In this document: positions 48,578 through 60,172 of the stretch, piece after piece
Layout: each line of letters opens with the position of its first letter
Numbering within the stretch: the stretch's first letter is position 1
Assembly (NCBI GenBank): GCA_008921705.1
Contig: VFFE01007859.1
Span: forward strand, 2,718,266-2,782,265
Direction of reading: 5' to 3'
DNA: 64,000 nt
Source of the DNA: Burhinus oedicnemus
Lineage: Eukaryota > Chordata > Aves > Charadriiformes > Burhinidae
Notes under the pieces: generated by a model
What the model saw: the letters and a program-made list of their open reading frames with translations, nothing else
What the model was told of the DNA's origin: nothing
The model's database searches: none
Position numbers and translations under genes: made by a program

Positions 48578-49675
48578 ATGGAAGAGTTGCAGTCAGGGGA
48601 AATGAGGATCCTACTTTACAATAACCATGGTCCTGGTGGTAGAATGTTCACTTCAAATAGCTCCTGCTTGGACTTTAGTAAGGCCTTTGACTCAGTCTCC
48701 CACAGCATTCTGCTAGAGAAGCTGATAGTCCATGGCTTAGACAGGTGTACTCGTTGCTGGATTAAAAACTGCCTGCATGGCCAAGCCCAGAGAGTTGTGG
48801 TGAATGGCATTAAATCCAGTTGGCGGCAGGTCTCAAGCAGTGTTCCTCAGGGCTCGGTTTTGAGGCCAGCCTTGTTTAATATCTTTATTGATGATCTGGA
48901 CGAGGTGATTGAGTGCACCCTCAGTAAGTTCGCAGATGACACCAAATTAAGCGGGAGTGTTGATCTGCTTGAGGGTAGGCTGAATCGATGGGCCAAGACC
49001 AATGGCATGAGGTTCAACAAGGCCAAGTGCCTGATCCTGCACTTGGGTCACAACAACCCCATGCAGTGCTACAGGCTTGGGGAGGAGTGGCTGGAAAGCT
49101 GCCTGGCAGAAAAGGATCTGGGGGTCCTGGTGGACAGCTGGCTGAACAGGAGCCAGCAGTGCGCCCAGGTAGCCAAGAAGGCCAACGGCATCTTGGCCTG
49201 TATCAAGAATAGTGTGGCCAGCAGGAGTAGGGAAGTGATCGTGCCCCTGTACTCGGCGCTGGTGAGGCGGCAGCTTGAGTACTGTGTTCAGTTTTGGGAG
49301 CCACAGTATAGGAGGGACATTGAGGTGCTGGAACGTGTCCAGAGAAGGGCAACAAAGCTGGGGAGGGGTCTGGAGAACATGTCTTATGAGGAGCGGTTAA
49401 AGGAATTAGGATTGTTTAGTCTGGAGAAGAGAAGGCTGAGGGGAGACCTTATTGCTCTCTACAACTACCTGAAAGGAGGTTGTAGTGAGATGGGAGCTGA
49501 TCTCTTCTCCCAAGTAACTAGCGATAGGACAAGAGGAAATGGCTTCAAGTTGCACCAGGGGAGGTTTAGGCTGAACATTAGGAAAAAAATTTTCACTGAA
49601 AGAGTTATCAAACATTGGAACAGGCTGCCCAGGGCGGTGGTTGAGTCACCGTCCCTAGATGTGAAAGTCGTGTAG
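48578..49675 (+). pseudogene. Open frame (365 codons) fusing flanking DNA to CR1 reverse transcriptase C-terminal part
   Basis: The first 30 or so codons come from non-CR1 flank and the rest is CR1 ORF2. Visible blocks are [19 protein letters not shown] at about 48668-48724, an SVPQGSVL block near 48838, intact FADD at 48929-48940 and the C-terminal connector down to the [16 protein letters not shown] segment near 49610-49660. The true CR1 stop region is slightly altered by an indel, so the frame ends in a short new tail. All upstream RT motifs and the endonuclease are missing, so it cannot act as a reverse transcriptase. The frame has stayed open through about 335 CR1 codons, which suggests a young insertion rather than selection. 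It is best described as a truncated LINE ORF2, not a host gene. Confidence 0.85.
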
Positions 49676-49790
49676 ATGTGGTGCTTAGAGACATAGTTTA
49701 GTGGCAGACCTGGTAGAGTAGGGTCAATGGTTGGACTGGATGATCTTAAAGGTCTTTTCCAACCTAAATGATTCTATGATTCTATGATTC
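48667..49790 (+). mobile_element. CR1 LINE 3' fragment, about 1.1 kb, relatively well preserved
   Basis: The element is 5'-truncated inside the reverse transcriptase, entering at the [10 protein letters not shown] block, and runs to a classic CR1 end with tandem ATTCTATG units at about 49768-49790. It belongs to the same subfamily as the 1.5-4.1 kb copy: the 3' UTR words and the 'aatggcttcaag' region agree and the octamer is identical. It has fewer frame breaks than the other copies. Compared with the first copy it lacks 27 bases after 48979, a loss that keeps the frame. Confidence 0.95.
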
Positions 49791-50106
49791 AAGTCCCTAA
49801 CTGAAATCAGGTAAGCTTTAATTGGATGTACCACAGGTGAAATGAGTCATTTGACAGCAACTCTCCTGTCCATTATGAATTTCATTCTGGATCCCAGAAA
49901 TGGCTTCTAATAAAAAGTTATTTAATTAAACTTATACATTACCAGCAAAGTTTTGTTTTCAACAAATCTACACTTCATAGTAAAGAAACACAAAACAATG
50001 ACAAAAGTATTCCTGACAAACTGTTTGGATTGAATGGAGGTGTAAAAGGGAATGTAGGCACTCAGAGGACCAGACAAATTGTTAACCTTTTCAAACACTG
50101 ACAGAT
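49791..50106. other. Short spacer between two CR1 copies
   Basis: 316 bases of AT-rich sequence separate CR1 copies of opposite orientation. Nothing recognisable was seen in it. Confidence 0.55.
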
Positions 50107-50704
50107 AATCATAGAATCATAGAATGGTTTGGGTTGGAAAGGACCTTCAAAGATCATCTGGTCCACCCCCCCTGCCTTGGGCAAGGATATATTTCACTAG
50201 ATCAGGCTGCTCAAAGCCCCATCCAATCTGACTTTGAACATTTCCAGTGACAGAACATCCACAACATTCACCTGTTCCAGTGTCCCACCACCCTCATTGT
50301 AAAAAAAATTCTTCCTTATATCCAGTGTTAATCTACCCTCTTTCAGTTTAAAACCATTGCCCCTTTTCCTGTCACTACAGGCCCTGGTAAGAAGTTTTTC
50401 TCCTTCTTTCTTATAAGCCCCTTTATATATAGAAAGGCTGGAATAAGGTCTCCCTGGACTCTTCTTCAGACTAAACAACCCCAGCTCTCTCAGCCTTCCC
50501 TCAGAGGAGAGGTGTTCCAGCCCTCTGACTATTTTCAAGGCCCTCCTCTGGACCCATTCTAACAGATCCACGTCTTTCTTGTACTGGGGACCCCAGAACT
50601 GGAGACAGTACTCCAGCTAGGGTCTCACAAGAGCAGAGTAGAAAGGGAGAATCACCTCCCTCCTGTGACCTGCTGGCCATGCTTCATTTTATGCAGCCCA
50701 GGCT
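50107..50704 (-). mobile_element. CR1 LINE 3' fragment, about 0.6 kb, minus strand
   Basis: On the plus strand it opens with its 3' tail 'aatcatagaatcatag' and 'gggttggaaaggacc', then '...ccccccctgccttgggcaa...', and runs back into the ORF2 C-terminal region. It stops near 50704 after 'atgcagcccagg'. One 124-codon frame (50197-50571, -) preserves the reverse-transcriptase tail. The tail octamer and the 'gatcaggctgctcaaagcc' word differ from the 5.1 kb and 48.7 kb copies, so this is a third CR1 subfamily in the window. Confidence 0.94.
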
Positions 50705-51328
50705 ATGAGAAGCTTTGATGTAGAAGGTTATGGTAAATAGGGATTTTATAAGACTTCAGTGCTTACATTTACAATACGATGAAACCCCCAAATCTCTGGG
50801 ACCAATATATTATAAGAAACATAAAAATATTCAAGAGCCTGTGCAAAAGTGGTCCAGATAGCATTTGTTGTAGATTACAGTTGAGTTGATAGGTTAGATT
50901 CAATTAATCTCACTCATCTTCAGCTACCTACTCATGTCAGGCTTATTTTTAGTTTTACGAGGATTTAAGTATGTTCATGTCATTAGCTAGCAAGCAGTAA
51001 ATGAAGTACTCTAACAGTGCTCAATCTAGCAAAAGCATCAGCAAAAAGGAAAATATAGTAAATGGAAACAAATCAGCACTGGAAACAAAGCTAAGAGGTA
51101 TCATAGAAAGTCTCAGATCACAGGGAATGATGAAGTTCTAGATAAAATCCTACTTCTACAAGCATGAAAGCAATCGGGATGAAGGACTGGTGTCTGTACA
51201 AAGACAGAGAGGGATTAAGGCAGGAAAATGAAGGAAAACATGAAAAGGGTAAGTCAGCAACATGTCATTATCTGCAAAAATACCTAAAATGCTGTGAAAG
51301 ATATTTAAGTAGGACTTTAATTTCAGGC
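50705..51328. other. Unique non-coding spacer
   Basis: No gene or recognisable element was seen. The 94- and 83-codon frames that start or end here owe part of their length to the 18-bp repeat just downstream. Confidence 0.5.
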
Positions 51329-51405
51329 ATCTATACCTACAGATACATCTATACCTATAGATACATCTATACCTATAGATACATCTATGTCTATATACAT
51401 CTATA
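51329..51405 (+). repeat. 18-bp tandem repeat, about four copies
   Basis: The unit 'atacatctatacctatag' recurs without gaps from 51343 to 51378, with a diverged copy before (from 51329) and after it (to about 51405). The 18-base period keeps frame, so both strands read through as a hexapeptide rich in Tyr, Arg and Ile; I regard that as an artefact of the repeat. Confidence 0.9.
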
Positions 51406-54400
51406 CTGCAATTAAAGGGATTCTCCAAAACTGCTCTCAAGTCCAGGCTCCATGTCCAAATCAGTGAATTTTCAAATGTGACCCCCAGTGTGGATGCTGC
51501 ACAGGGGAGCCTGCAGGCCCAGTCATCTAATACCCTGTTGGTATGGTATCAGCTAATTAGTATCTCTGCAAGGAATGTTCCAAAGTGGCAGTAAGGTCCC
51601 TCGCCTTTATTGGAAGTGGATTTAAGATCATACCATTTTAACAATATGCACCTAATAAGAGTATAGAGGAACGCTGGCTTCACACTGACAACCAAGAAGC
51701 TCAAAAAGGATTTCTCATCACTGAGAAATCCAATATCCACATGTAACTTTGAATATATTAAAAATATTTAACTAGGGGTAGGATTGCACACAAGAGATGT
51801 CATTCCAGACTACATGACATTAAATGTAAGCCCCAGTAAAAGGATCAAGACAATAAATTCATACAAAATAAATATTAATACCAACATATTTACATGGATA
51901 ATAAATTCAAAATACAAGAATTTAAACCATGAGAATCAAGAAGGGAAACAAGTAACCTGAGATACAAGCATATTTGTCATGGTGCACATTATGTGGAAAA
52001 CAATGTGCAGAAAGGCAGAAGGAAAAATGCCCAATCTTTAGGCAATAAAGCACAACGTGTGGGAAAGAGAATCACTTTACCCTCTAAAGTCACGCTATCT
52101 CAAGATGGAAAAAATAAGTAACAATCACCAAGGCTGTAAAGATTTCTAGCAAAGGGAAGGATAACTTCAGTGTAACTTTAGAAGACTAAGAGATGGTGAG
52201 GATGAAGTTTTCCAGAAGAATGCCAATGAGTCCGTTTCTATGTTTGCAACTATGTTGTTAGACCAATAACTAAATTCAATTGCCACTGGTTTATGGAGCC
52301 GGGTGCAATTTAATGCCAAGAACACCAGTAAACAGCAACATTAGACTGGAGAAGTGAGGCCAAGTGTTGTGCATCTACAATAAACTCATTCAAGAGCCAG
52401 TGGACAAATACAGACTCTTGGTAACAAGCCCATGAACCAACAGACAGGGAAACCAAGGAAATGGTACATGTAGAGGCAAGATGAAGCTAGAAATAGTTCC
52501 TCACATGGTCTGTAAAACTACAAGAACACAGAATGTCTTTAATGTTGTAGCTAATAAAGATGGATGTAGCTGCCTACAAAAAAGGCATCATTTCAACCCT
52601 TGACATTTTCAGCACAGCTGTCTAGAACTGGTGAGAAATCCTTCAAGTAAATTGTCAAACACTCAAACCCCAGATATTTTAAAGAAGAAAGAAATCATTA
52701 TCATGACTATGACCTTAAAATGCTACTATCCTGCAGAGTGATTAGAGTGGAAGTGTAATTTTCAACAACAAATTGGGAAAAATACTCATCTAAAACTAGT
52801 GGGTGAAAGCTGTTAATAGTAGGCAGCTAGTATGCTCAGAAAATGCATCTGGAATAACTGTATAATTTGAGTTAGAGTCTTATCTCAGAGTCATTAGAAA
52901 ATGACTATAAAAAAGCACTACCAAGTGTACCTGAATGGTTAAAATACACGCTTTTAAAACTTCTGTGCTGTGAGGTTAGAATAAAAGTTACTCAAAAAAG
53001 TCACTTATGGTGGAAATGCAGTGTGGGCCAAACTTGCCGGGACATGGAAGAGTGCAATGGAATGTGAGATAATGTTATCAATACTCTATAATGTCTCTGC
53101 AAGACTGAAAACCACAGCAGAATAGTGGCAGTCAGCCAGAGGGCTTCACAAAAGGACCAGGAAGAATCTTGGATATCACCTGGCTTTGTGCAGGAGAAAT
53201 ATAAAATGTAATGTATATTAGGATCTACAAGGATGCTACCACTTTGAAGACATAAAGAACTGTGTGACTCGCACTAATAACAGCACAGACATGAAACCCT
53301 TTGAAGACTCTCAGGTTGGGAGGATTGTGATGGTTAAGTACATGCAGTGTCTATATGGTTCACATCATCTACATTCCAGTAACCTGTAGTCGCAACAACT
53401 TACCAAACGGTTGAAAAAAGACACAGAAAAAACAGTATTTAAAACGAAATAAAAGAAACTGTAAGGAGCCTGGATATACATCACAAAGTCTTAGTCTGCA
53501 GGAGGCAGCTGAAAGTCAATCTTTATGTGACTGGATTAATAGCTAAAGTTGTAACCCTCTTGTAATTAAAGCATTTATTTAGGTTTTCAGTCATTAGTGT
53601 TTATGTGATATACATCAGCTTGTGGTCTGTAAATGAGGTTGGACTTTTTTTTTTCATTTCCCTTTGTAGAAATAAATATCTATCATTATTCCAACAAGAT
53701 GAACAGCTGATGGGGGCAGGGAGGTTTGTTTGGGTTTTTTGTTTTTTTTTTTTTGTTTTTTTGTGAGCCATATTTTTAGACACTTGAGAAATTTCCCAGA
53801 ACCTGCTCCAGGCTATTCTATTGATACTTCCAATTCCTCAGAGGTTGTAAGAAGGGATTAACTGTTGGACAATATTCACATGAGAGACCATGAACACTAG
53901 AAGTTGAAGGCTTTGCAGCATAATAATCTGTGGAAATGTCATCTGAAAAGCTGAGATAATGTCTGAAATTTGCCAATGGGCAAGAATACTGTATCTGGGG
54001 ATGTAAAAAAGATAGGCTTGAGCTTGATTATAAGAATTCAAGAAAGATGGAATTGAATCTGAATAGACAGACTTGTGGCTCTTTGGGTTATGTCTCACAG
54101 GAGATAAGCACTTGCTGACCTTCAGTCCCTCAGTGCTCTTCTGCCTAGACTTTTAGCGCACTTGAATGTTTGTTTCTTGACCTTGAGCCCTAGAAAAGCA
54201 AAGAGGTTTAGAAATACTTGAATTGGATCTGTTGTTATGATGATATTTTCATGAATAATTTTTTGGCAATGTTACTGTAAATCTGGATGTTATTCATGAG
54301 CTTTTAGTATTGCAAGGTACAGAGGAAAAAATCACTGATTCTGTGAGAAAAGCAAATGACAATGTACTGTCCAGGGTAGGTTCTTATCTGCGGGACAAAT

Positions 54401-55390
54401 ATTTTGATGAGCTGCACAGTCAGTATCTTGCAAATCAAGAACTGCAGAAGGCTATTAAGGAAAACATTATGTTGAATTTCTGTTCCATGTAGTCCATTAC
54501 AGATAACTGTGGTTAGAAGACAATTGACACATGTAATATATTAGCTACGCTTTCTTTGGTTTTGAGCACTAAGTCCCTAGAAGCATATCAGTGTATCTCT
54601 GTGTTCAGCCAAGCTAGGGCCAAACAGCTATGTCAGGAATTAGAAGTAGTGTAGCATCAGGATGCACCTAACCATACAGTCTTGCCAATCTATAGCTTGC
54701 TTGAACAAATATATCTAAAATGGGACATAGTACACCAACTGAGGCCTTTTCAGAGAGTGGTGAGGCATAGGTTAAGTAATATTTTATGTCTCTCTATGTG
54801 TTCTAACATGATGTTTACTATTATTTTACAACTGTATGTTATTGACTCCAGTATGATTTGTAGTCTGCAATAACTCCTAAGCTTTATTTCTGAAGAGCTG
54901 CTACCTAACCAGTTCTTCTCCCTCTTACATTTCCTCAGATGACTTTTTTTCTTTTTGCTAAATGGAATACTTTGCTCATACTCTTATTACTTTTTGCAAG
55001 TAGAGATTTCTTCTGTTCCCAGTGCCGAAGTTTCTCTCTTCCAACTCTGTCTATATATTAAGACAATATTTTCCCCATCTGAAAAACAGTATCTTGAGCA
55101 GTGCTGGGTGCTCAGTCACTCTTACATGGTAACGTGCAGAATAATGTACCTTGCAGCTCAAGTTATTCAGAGTTTTTGGATCCTTTTTCTTTTGATATGA
55201 ATTTAAGCAGGCTATACTATTTTTCTCTCTTCTGTGTTGATGTTTCTGAAAAGGAATCTGAAGCAGAATGAGACCTGGAATGCTTCCACTTTTTTTGCTA
55301 TGCTAAGGATGCATTTGGTTATGGACCAGATGATTCATGAGGTTTCTGGTAGTGGGCACTACTTATCCTGCCCACCCTTTTTAGGGGAAT
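51406..55390. other. Unique block with strand-composition change
   Basis: From about 51.75 to 53.55 kb the plus strand is clearly richer in A than T; after about 53.6 kb T exceeds A. No gene was recognised. A 60-codon frame at 54310-54492 (+) is preceded by a weak acceptor and contains a donor-like 'cagggtaggt', but it has no recognised similarity. Confidence 0.45.
53726..53762 (-). repeat. Poly-T tract
   Basis: About 37 bases are nearly all T, broken by G's. It could be the reverse-oriented poly-A tail of an old insertion, but no element is visible on its left side. Confidence 0.8.
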
Positions 55391-56023
55391 TTATAAGTAT
55401 CTGTTTTGGGAGATTACATGGTGTCCAAAAGTTAGAATATTTTGGGTTAAATACCATATACTCCAGACAGTTTTGTGTTTCCAGGAAAACCTTTGTTCTA
55501 TTACCTCTGAGAAGTTTGGATCTGCTGGCAGTTGCAGGAAGATTCTTCTCTTCCCCTTAGTCTTCAAGGCTACAATGTCTGAGTTTCCTGAATGTCTCCC
55601 TACCTTCATTCTAAAATATTCTCCAGGCTCATTGTGGTCATTTGTCTTCAGTGGAGTAGAAATCTGTTTCTCCTTCCTGGGAGCTCTTTCTGATCCAGTG
55701 TGTATAGGCGGGATAAGACAAACAGGTGGTGTCCCTTCCTGCTCAGCCACATCGTCTTTAATACTGTGTACAATATACTGTACACACAGCAAACTATGGT
55801 CAAAGAAACAAATCAGCAGCATTTCTGACTCAGAGGCTGATAAAGTACGTGTCTTTAAAATGATATTTTGGTAACTCAGAAGTTGGTGGGTTATTTCTCC
55901 TCCAATCAATACATTTGGCTTTGGGAAGCACTGGTAGCAAGGAGGTAGATACTCTATCTGATCTATCTGATTCTGGATGAAGTACACCTCAAAGAAATAC
56001 TCCAGTCTCCAGAGGCTTGCCAT
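55391..56023 (-). CDS. Unrecognised 210-codon open frame
   Basis: This is the longest open frame outside the CR1 copies. It begins at an ATG in good Kozak context (A at -3, G at +4) and ends at TAA. I recognise no domain. Visible features are a hydrophobic run near residues 68-86 (LLICFFDHSLLCVQYIV) and a Lys/Arg/Glu-rich middle part around residues 110-165. There is no signal peptide. On the plus strand 55473-55874 is also open for 133 codons, which argues that base composition, not coding, may explain it. No splice sites, promoter or poly-A signal support a gene. It could be a lost or lineage-specific exon, a fragment of an unrecognised transposon protein, or chance. Confidence 0.18.
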   Translation of the reverse strand: MASLWRLEYFFEVYFIQNQIDQIEYLPPCYQCFPKPNVLIGGEITHQLLSYQNIILKTRTLSASESEMLLICFFDHSLLCVQYIVHSIKDDVAEQEGTPPVCLIPPIHTGSERAPRKEKQISTPLKTNDHNEPGEYFRMKVGRHSGNSDIVALKTKGKRRIFLQLPADPNFSEVIEQRFSWKHKTVWSIWYLTQNILTFGHHVISQNRYL

Positions 56024-57474
56024 CTTTAGTCTGTGTTTTTCATGTTGTCAGGGCTGCCTGACAGGCAAGATGAATCAGAAAATGTTTAGGTCATCAGTCC
56101 CACCACACTGCAGACATAAGGCAAGTGCAGAGACATCTCAGCTCTCTCAAATTTTGAGCACTTCAGAACAAGCCTGGCAGCTGGAACTCTATTAAAAATC
56201 AGAGATGTCTAGGGAATGTCACTGCTCCTAGGGGGAAAAAAAAAAACTTAAACAAAAAAGGGAGATGCTAGGTGCCCCCATTGACCTTGTGTATATTCTG
56301 CTATAGCTTGAAAAAGATACATGAGTCAGACCACCTATCTTAAAATGATGGGATTTGCAAGTTTCCTAACCTAAATGATTCCCTTTACTAGGTTCTTCCT
56401 TTCAGTTATGACTTGGCCAGCTAGCACAGTTATGAAAATACTAAATTGCGTGCACAAAAGCTGTTAAGAAGTGTTTCAATTAATTTTCTGACACTTGAAC
56501 AAATCCCAGTTTTTTATACTGTTGTGTTGCCAGGATCTCAGTGATGTTCTTATAGTCTATGCAGAAAAGAAAAATCCATTGTCCTTTCTTTTTTTAACTA
56601 GAAGCATTTAAGAGTTAATTACGTATGCACAAACTTTGTATTGAGGTGAGTGATGTGTGACTGCAGCTCTTCTCCTGGAGAATGAGTTAAGACTTTCAAA
56701 TTATGTTGTCATTCAAATGAATTTCCTCCAAATATAAGTAAAAACCTTAATCTTTTAAAATTATATGTCCAATATTGAGTATATAAATCAAAATTTTCTG
56801 ATGTATTTGATGTTGCTTGTAACAGAAAACTTTAACATTAATATCATCCCTCACAGTAATATCTTTGGGTTGTGTATTGGGTGCAGTCATTGAAGATGTG
56901 AAGTATTTTTAGAATGTATGTACTTTTTATGTTGTCTTTCTCAATTATCTTTGTTCTTCAGGGCTGATACAGGGCACTGTAAAATGTTTTAGAGGGATGT
57001 ACATTACAGAGAAACATCAATTGTGTAGGTTGATGCTTGAAGGCAAAGCTGTGAGGAAAATGTATTTTCAGGTCACTGGATGCAGTCAATGGCACTGAGC
57101 CTCATTTCAAGTGACCAAGATACTACTTAGAAATCCTGGAGCAGCAGCTATTAATCTGTTCAATGTAAATAGGTTCATTAATGGACTATATCAATTTTTG
57201 AGTACACAGATAATAGAAGGTTTTATTTGGAGAGATTTGTGCAGCTAATGGTACTTTTGGTGCTCAGCTCAAAGTTTTGGCTCATAGTCTTCTGTTTAGA
57301 ACTTAAATTTTTAACTCTAGTTAGGAAAAAGAATAGGAAGTGTTTTCAAGGGCAAAGAAAAGTTTCTATTCAGGTGACTTCCAACACTTAAAGCCTTCCT
57401 CTTGCTGACAGGATCTTGCTTTTTGCATTCTTCTATTGCATTATTCATTTTTTAAAATTGATCTAAATTGTCAG
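56024..57474. other. Unique AT-rich non-coding block
   Basis: No gene or known element was seen. A short hairpin 'tgtcag...ctgaca' lies at 56046-56063. Confidence 0.5.
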
Positions 57475-57892
57475 GACCTTGAGGACACCAGTAGGTGATA
57501 ATGGCCCTAAGCAGCCTCATCTGGGCCTCCCACCAATGCCCCATCCATGGGCCGAGGACCCCAATTCAGCTCAACCCAGGGCCATCAGTCCTTGCCCAAG
57601 CGATGCTGCAGGATGCCGGTTCCAAGCTCTGCCAAAGCCCTGCCCCCACCACCCCAGGTCCTGCTGAGCTGGACTGAACCTGTTGGCTGATGTCCCAGTC
57701 TGGCCTTAGTCTGTCCCTGTACCGAGGGAGTTGCCCGATGCACTGGCCTTGGGGATGCTCCCAGCTGCCCCTCAGTCTGCCCTGCTCCCTGGCAGTGGGA
57801 TGACCCCTGTCCTGTGGGCCCTTGTGGGGACCATGCCCTGGTCTCAGTTCTCAGCTCAAGGGATCTGCTGGCCCCACTGCACCCTGGCATGC
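57475..57892. other. GC-rich, CpG-poor block with sharp edges
   Basis: About 420 bases at roughly 60% GC sit in DNA of well under 40%. C- and CCTG-rich words are frequent, yet I count only about five CpGs, so this is not a CpG island. The edges are abrupt: 'gtcaggacc' on the left and 'ggcatgcattatttt' on the right. It has the look of an inserted retroelement, such as an LTR or retroposed GC-rich transcript, but I recognise no family and see no clear target duplication. Short frames (101 codons -, 62 and 60 codons +) result from the lack of A/T-rich stops. Confidence 0.45.
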
Positions 57893-60148
57893 ATTATTTT
57901 GTAACTAAAATCTGAGGCAGAGATGTTAATTTTAGCTGTAGACCAAAGAAATATTCACCCATCCGTTACACAGTTATGTGCTGCTGTGAATCTTAATGTC
58001 TGTCTCTGTAAAGGAAGGCTTTTGTAAGCTGAATGTTTTAAGATATAAACTATGGAGTAGATTGATAAGAAAAATGTAGCTTTGAAATTGCTTAGCAGTT
58101 GGAAAGTAATACTTGAGTAAATAAGTGCTTTACTGGTCTTACATTCAAATAATTCCTACGAGACATTAGCCTGACCATTTTCTAAGACATTTTGAAAGTA
58201 AATCTTACTCTGCATTTGCTATTCAAACAAAAAAACCCTCTGTTTTGGTTAGGTGAAAAGTTTCCAGTTTATAAAGCCTTTTTGAATATTTACACATGTT
58301 TCACTGAATCATCTGGAACCATCATTTTCACCCGGAAGATATAGCAAAGTGAATTTCTATTAAACTTATAAAAATCTATTGCTTTCAGAAACCATTTTTG
58401 GTACATTTCTGTATTATTGACACTCCTTAGAGTGTTGTTACTCTTTAGAGAAAACAGCAGAGCGTTTTATTTACAGTTGCTTGCAAGCCTGGACCTAAAT
58501 GAAGCCCTGCGTTTTCAAGACCCATTGAAAGGGTGCTGAGCATTCCATAATTAATAGCCCTGGCACAATGAATCCTCCTGGGAGGCCAAACATAACAGGA
58601 GGGAATTTCCACTTCCATCCTTCAGAACCTGTCTGTATTTGGATTTATTTCTAGATACCTTCGGAAAGCAGGAATATATAGGATGCTATGTTTTTAGGGG
58701 AGAAATATTTAATAGGTAAACAAATAGCTTTGGTTTTATGTCCATTCACAGCATCACTATTTTTAGCATTAAGGACTGGTACTAATCCTTTCACTGTTCA
58801 TCCTGAAGCTATTTTTTGATTCTAAGTCCACCCTGTCCAGAGGGGATCCTTGGAGAGTGTGAATCCTGGCATTTAGCATGTACCTATATACAGAACTACC
58901 TTCAAGGAAATGAACTCTAATGTTTGGAGCATGGGTTCCAAAACGATCATTGAATCTGCTCAATTGGAACTAAGCAAGTGATATTTGACAAACATCCAAC
59001 ATGACCTTTGATCTAGAAGTATTTTCTTAAGAGGAAGAGATTATATTTGATGAGACTGTTAAAGGAACACTATGTCTCATTTTGGTATTGATAGCATACA
59101 AAACCTTTTTATAGGTGTTAAAACCTTGGTGAATATTAAAATAGCTACAACTACAGCTTATTGTCTGCCATGCAGCTTGAACTCTTCAGGTTATTGCACG
59201 ATTACTACTTGAAAATGTTACTTGAATTTAGTCTTTAAGTACCTGCAGAAGCATATGTGATACCAGAGCATATATTTGTACATATATATTTCATCTGAAC
59301 GGAGGACTACATAACGATATCCAACAGCTGGTAGCCAAGGTCAGTGAAGTTCAAATTTAGGGTGGAAGATACTGTTTTCCAGGTAAGCATGGAACACACA
59401 TAGGCATCACCATGCAGAGTGTCAGAGCCCTGTGTGTGCAAGTGAGAGGACTAGATGAGTGTGATAGTTTCCTGGTAGAGCAGAATAGTTTGCATTGGAC
59501 TTCGTGCCACAATAAAATGGCTCATTTAAAGCTAGTATTTAGATATACTGCAATGAAGATGCATAATACAATCACATTTTAAAAATAGGGTAGAATTACT
59601 TTCACAGAACTTTGTAATCTAACAGATGTTTAAGTTTCAGCTAGTTACCTTAAGCTCCCTTTGTGGTCAATAGGTAGAAACAGAACTGAACTGTGAGAGA
59701 GATTGCTTTTATATGCCCAACTTAGAATAAAATGAAACAACTTCTACTTCTTTAAAAAATCAGGGTGGAAGGGGTGCTTTTGGTGACCAGCTAGGAGTTC
59801 TGATGCTAAGTCTAAAATAATTATACCAGGATATATGACTAGATTTCTGACAGTTTCAAAAATTAGTTCTTATCATTATCTTATTAAAATAGTTTATGCA
59901 TACTGAGAACTGACTTGAAATTTTATTCATAACAATCTTAAACTGCCCTTTTTCTTAGTTCATAAAGTTCTGGTGTTTGGGGTTTGTTTGTGTTTATTTG
60001 CTCATTTCTACATAAAAATTAAAAGTCCATACTACATATAAAATTTTGCAAATGGTTTCTTTTACTGTAGTACCAAATGTCATCAACCGCGTCTTATACT
60101 TCACTAATTGGCTGGATATTTGAAAAAAAAGATAAAACATCTACTAAT
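57893..60148. other. Unique non-coding block
   Basis: No gene was recognised. The candidate conserved stretch at 58440-58625 is listed separately. Confidence 0.5.
58440..58625. other. Candidate conserved non-coding element
   Basis: Compact, low-repeat sequence with words such as 'cattccataattaatag' (TAAT-type homeodomain core) and 'cctcctgggaggcc' flanked by mixed-composition DNA. This is an impression only; it needs alignment with other birds. Confidence 0.18.
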
Positions 60149-60172
60149 ATTTATAAAATATATTTTATAAAT
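60149..60172. repeat. Perfect 24-bp AT-only palindrome
   Basis: The 24 bases, 'atttataaaata' followed by its exact inverse, read the same on both strands. Such sequences can extrude cruciforms and are fragile in cloning. A chance origin in AT-rich DNA is also possible. Confidence 0.9.

Noticed and set aside
51329..51405. CRISPR-like repeat array
   Set aside because: The units abut with no spacers and this is a vertebrate genome; it is a minisatellite.
51164..51440. Tyr/Arg/Ile-repeat proteins on both strands
   Set aside because: They are produced by the 18-bp tandem repeat; there is no gene context.
54310..54492. 60-codon frame with acceptor-like and donor-like sites
   Set aside because: The splice words are weak and do not frame the whole frame; no similarity was recognised.
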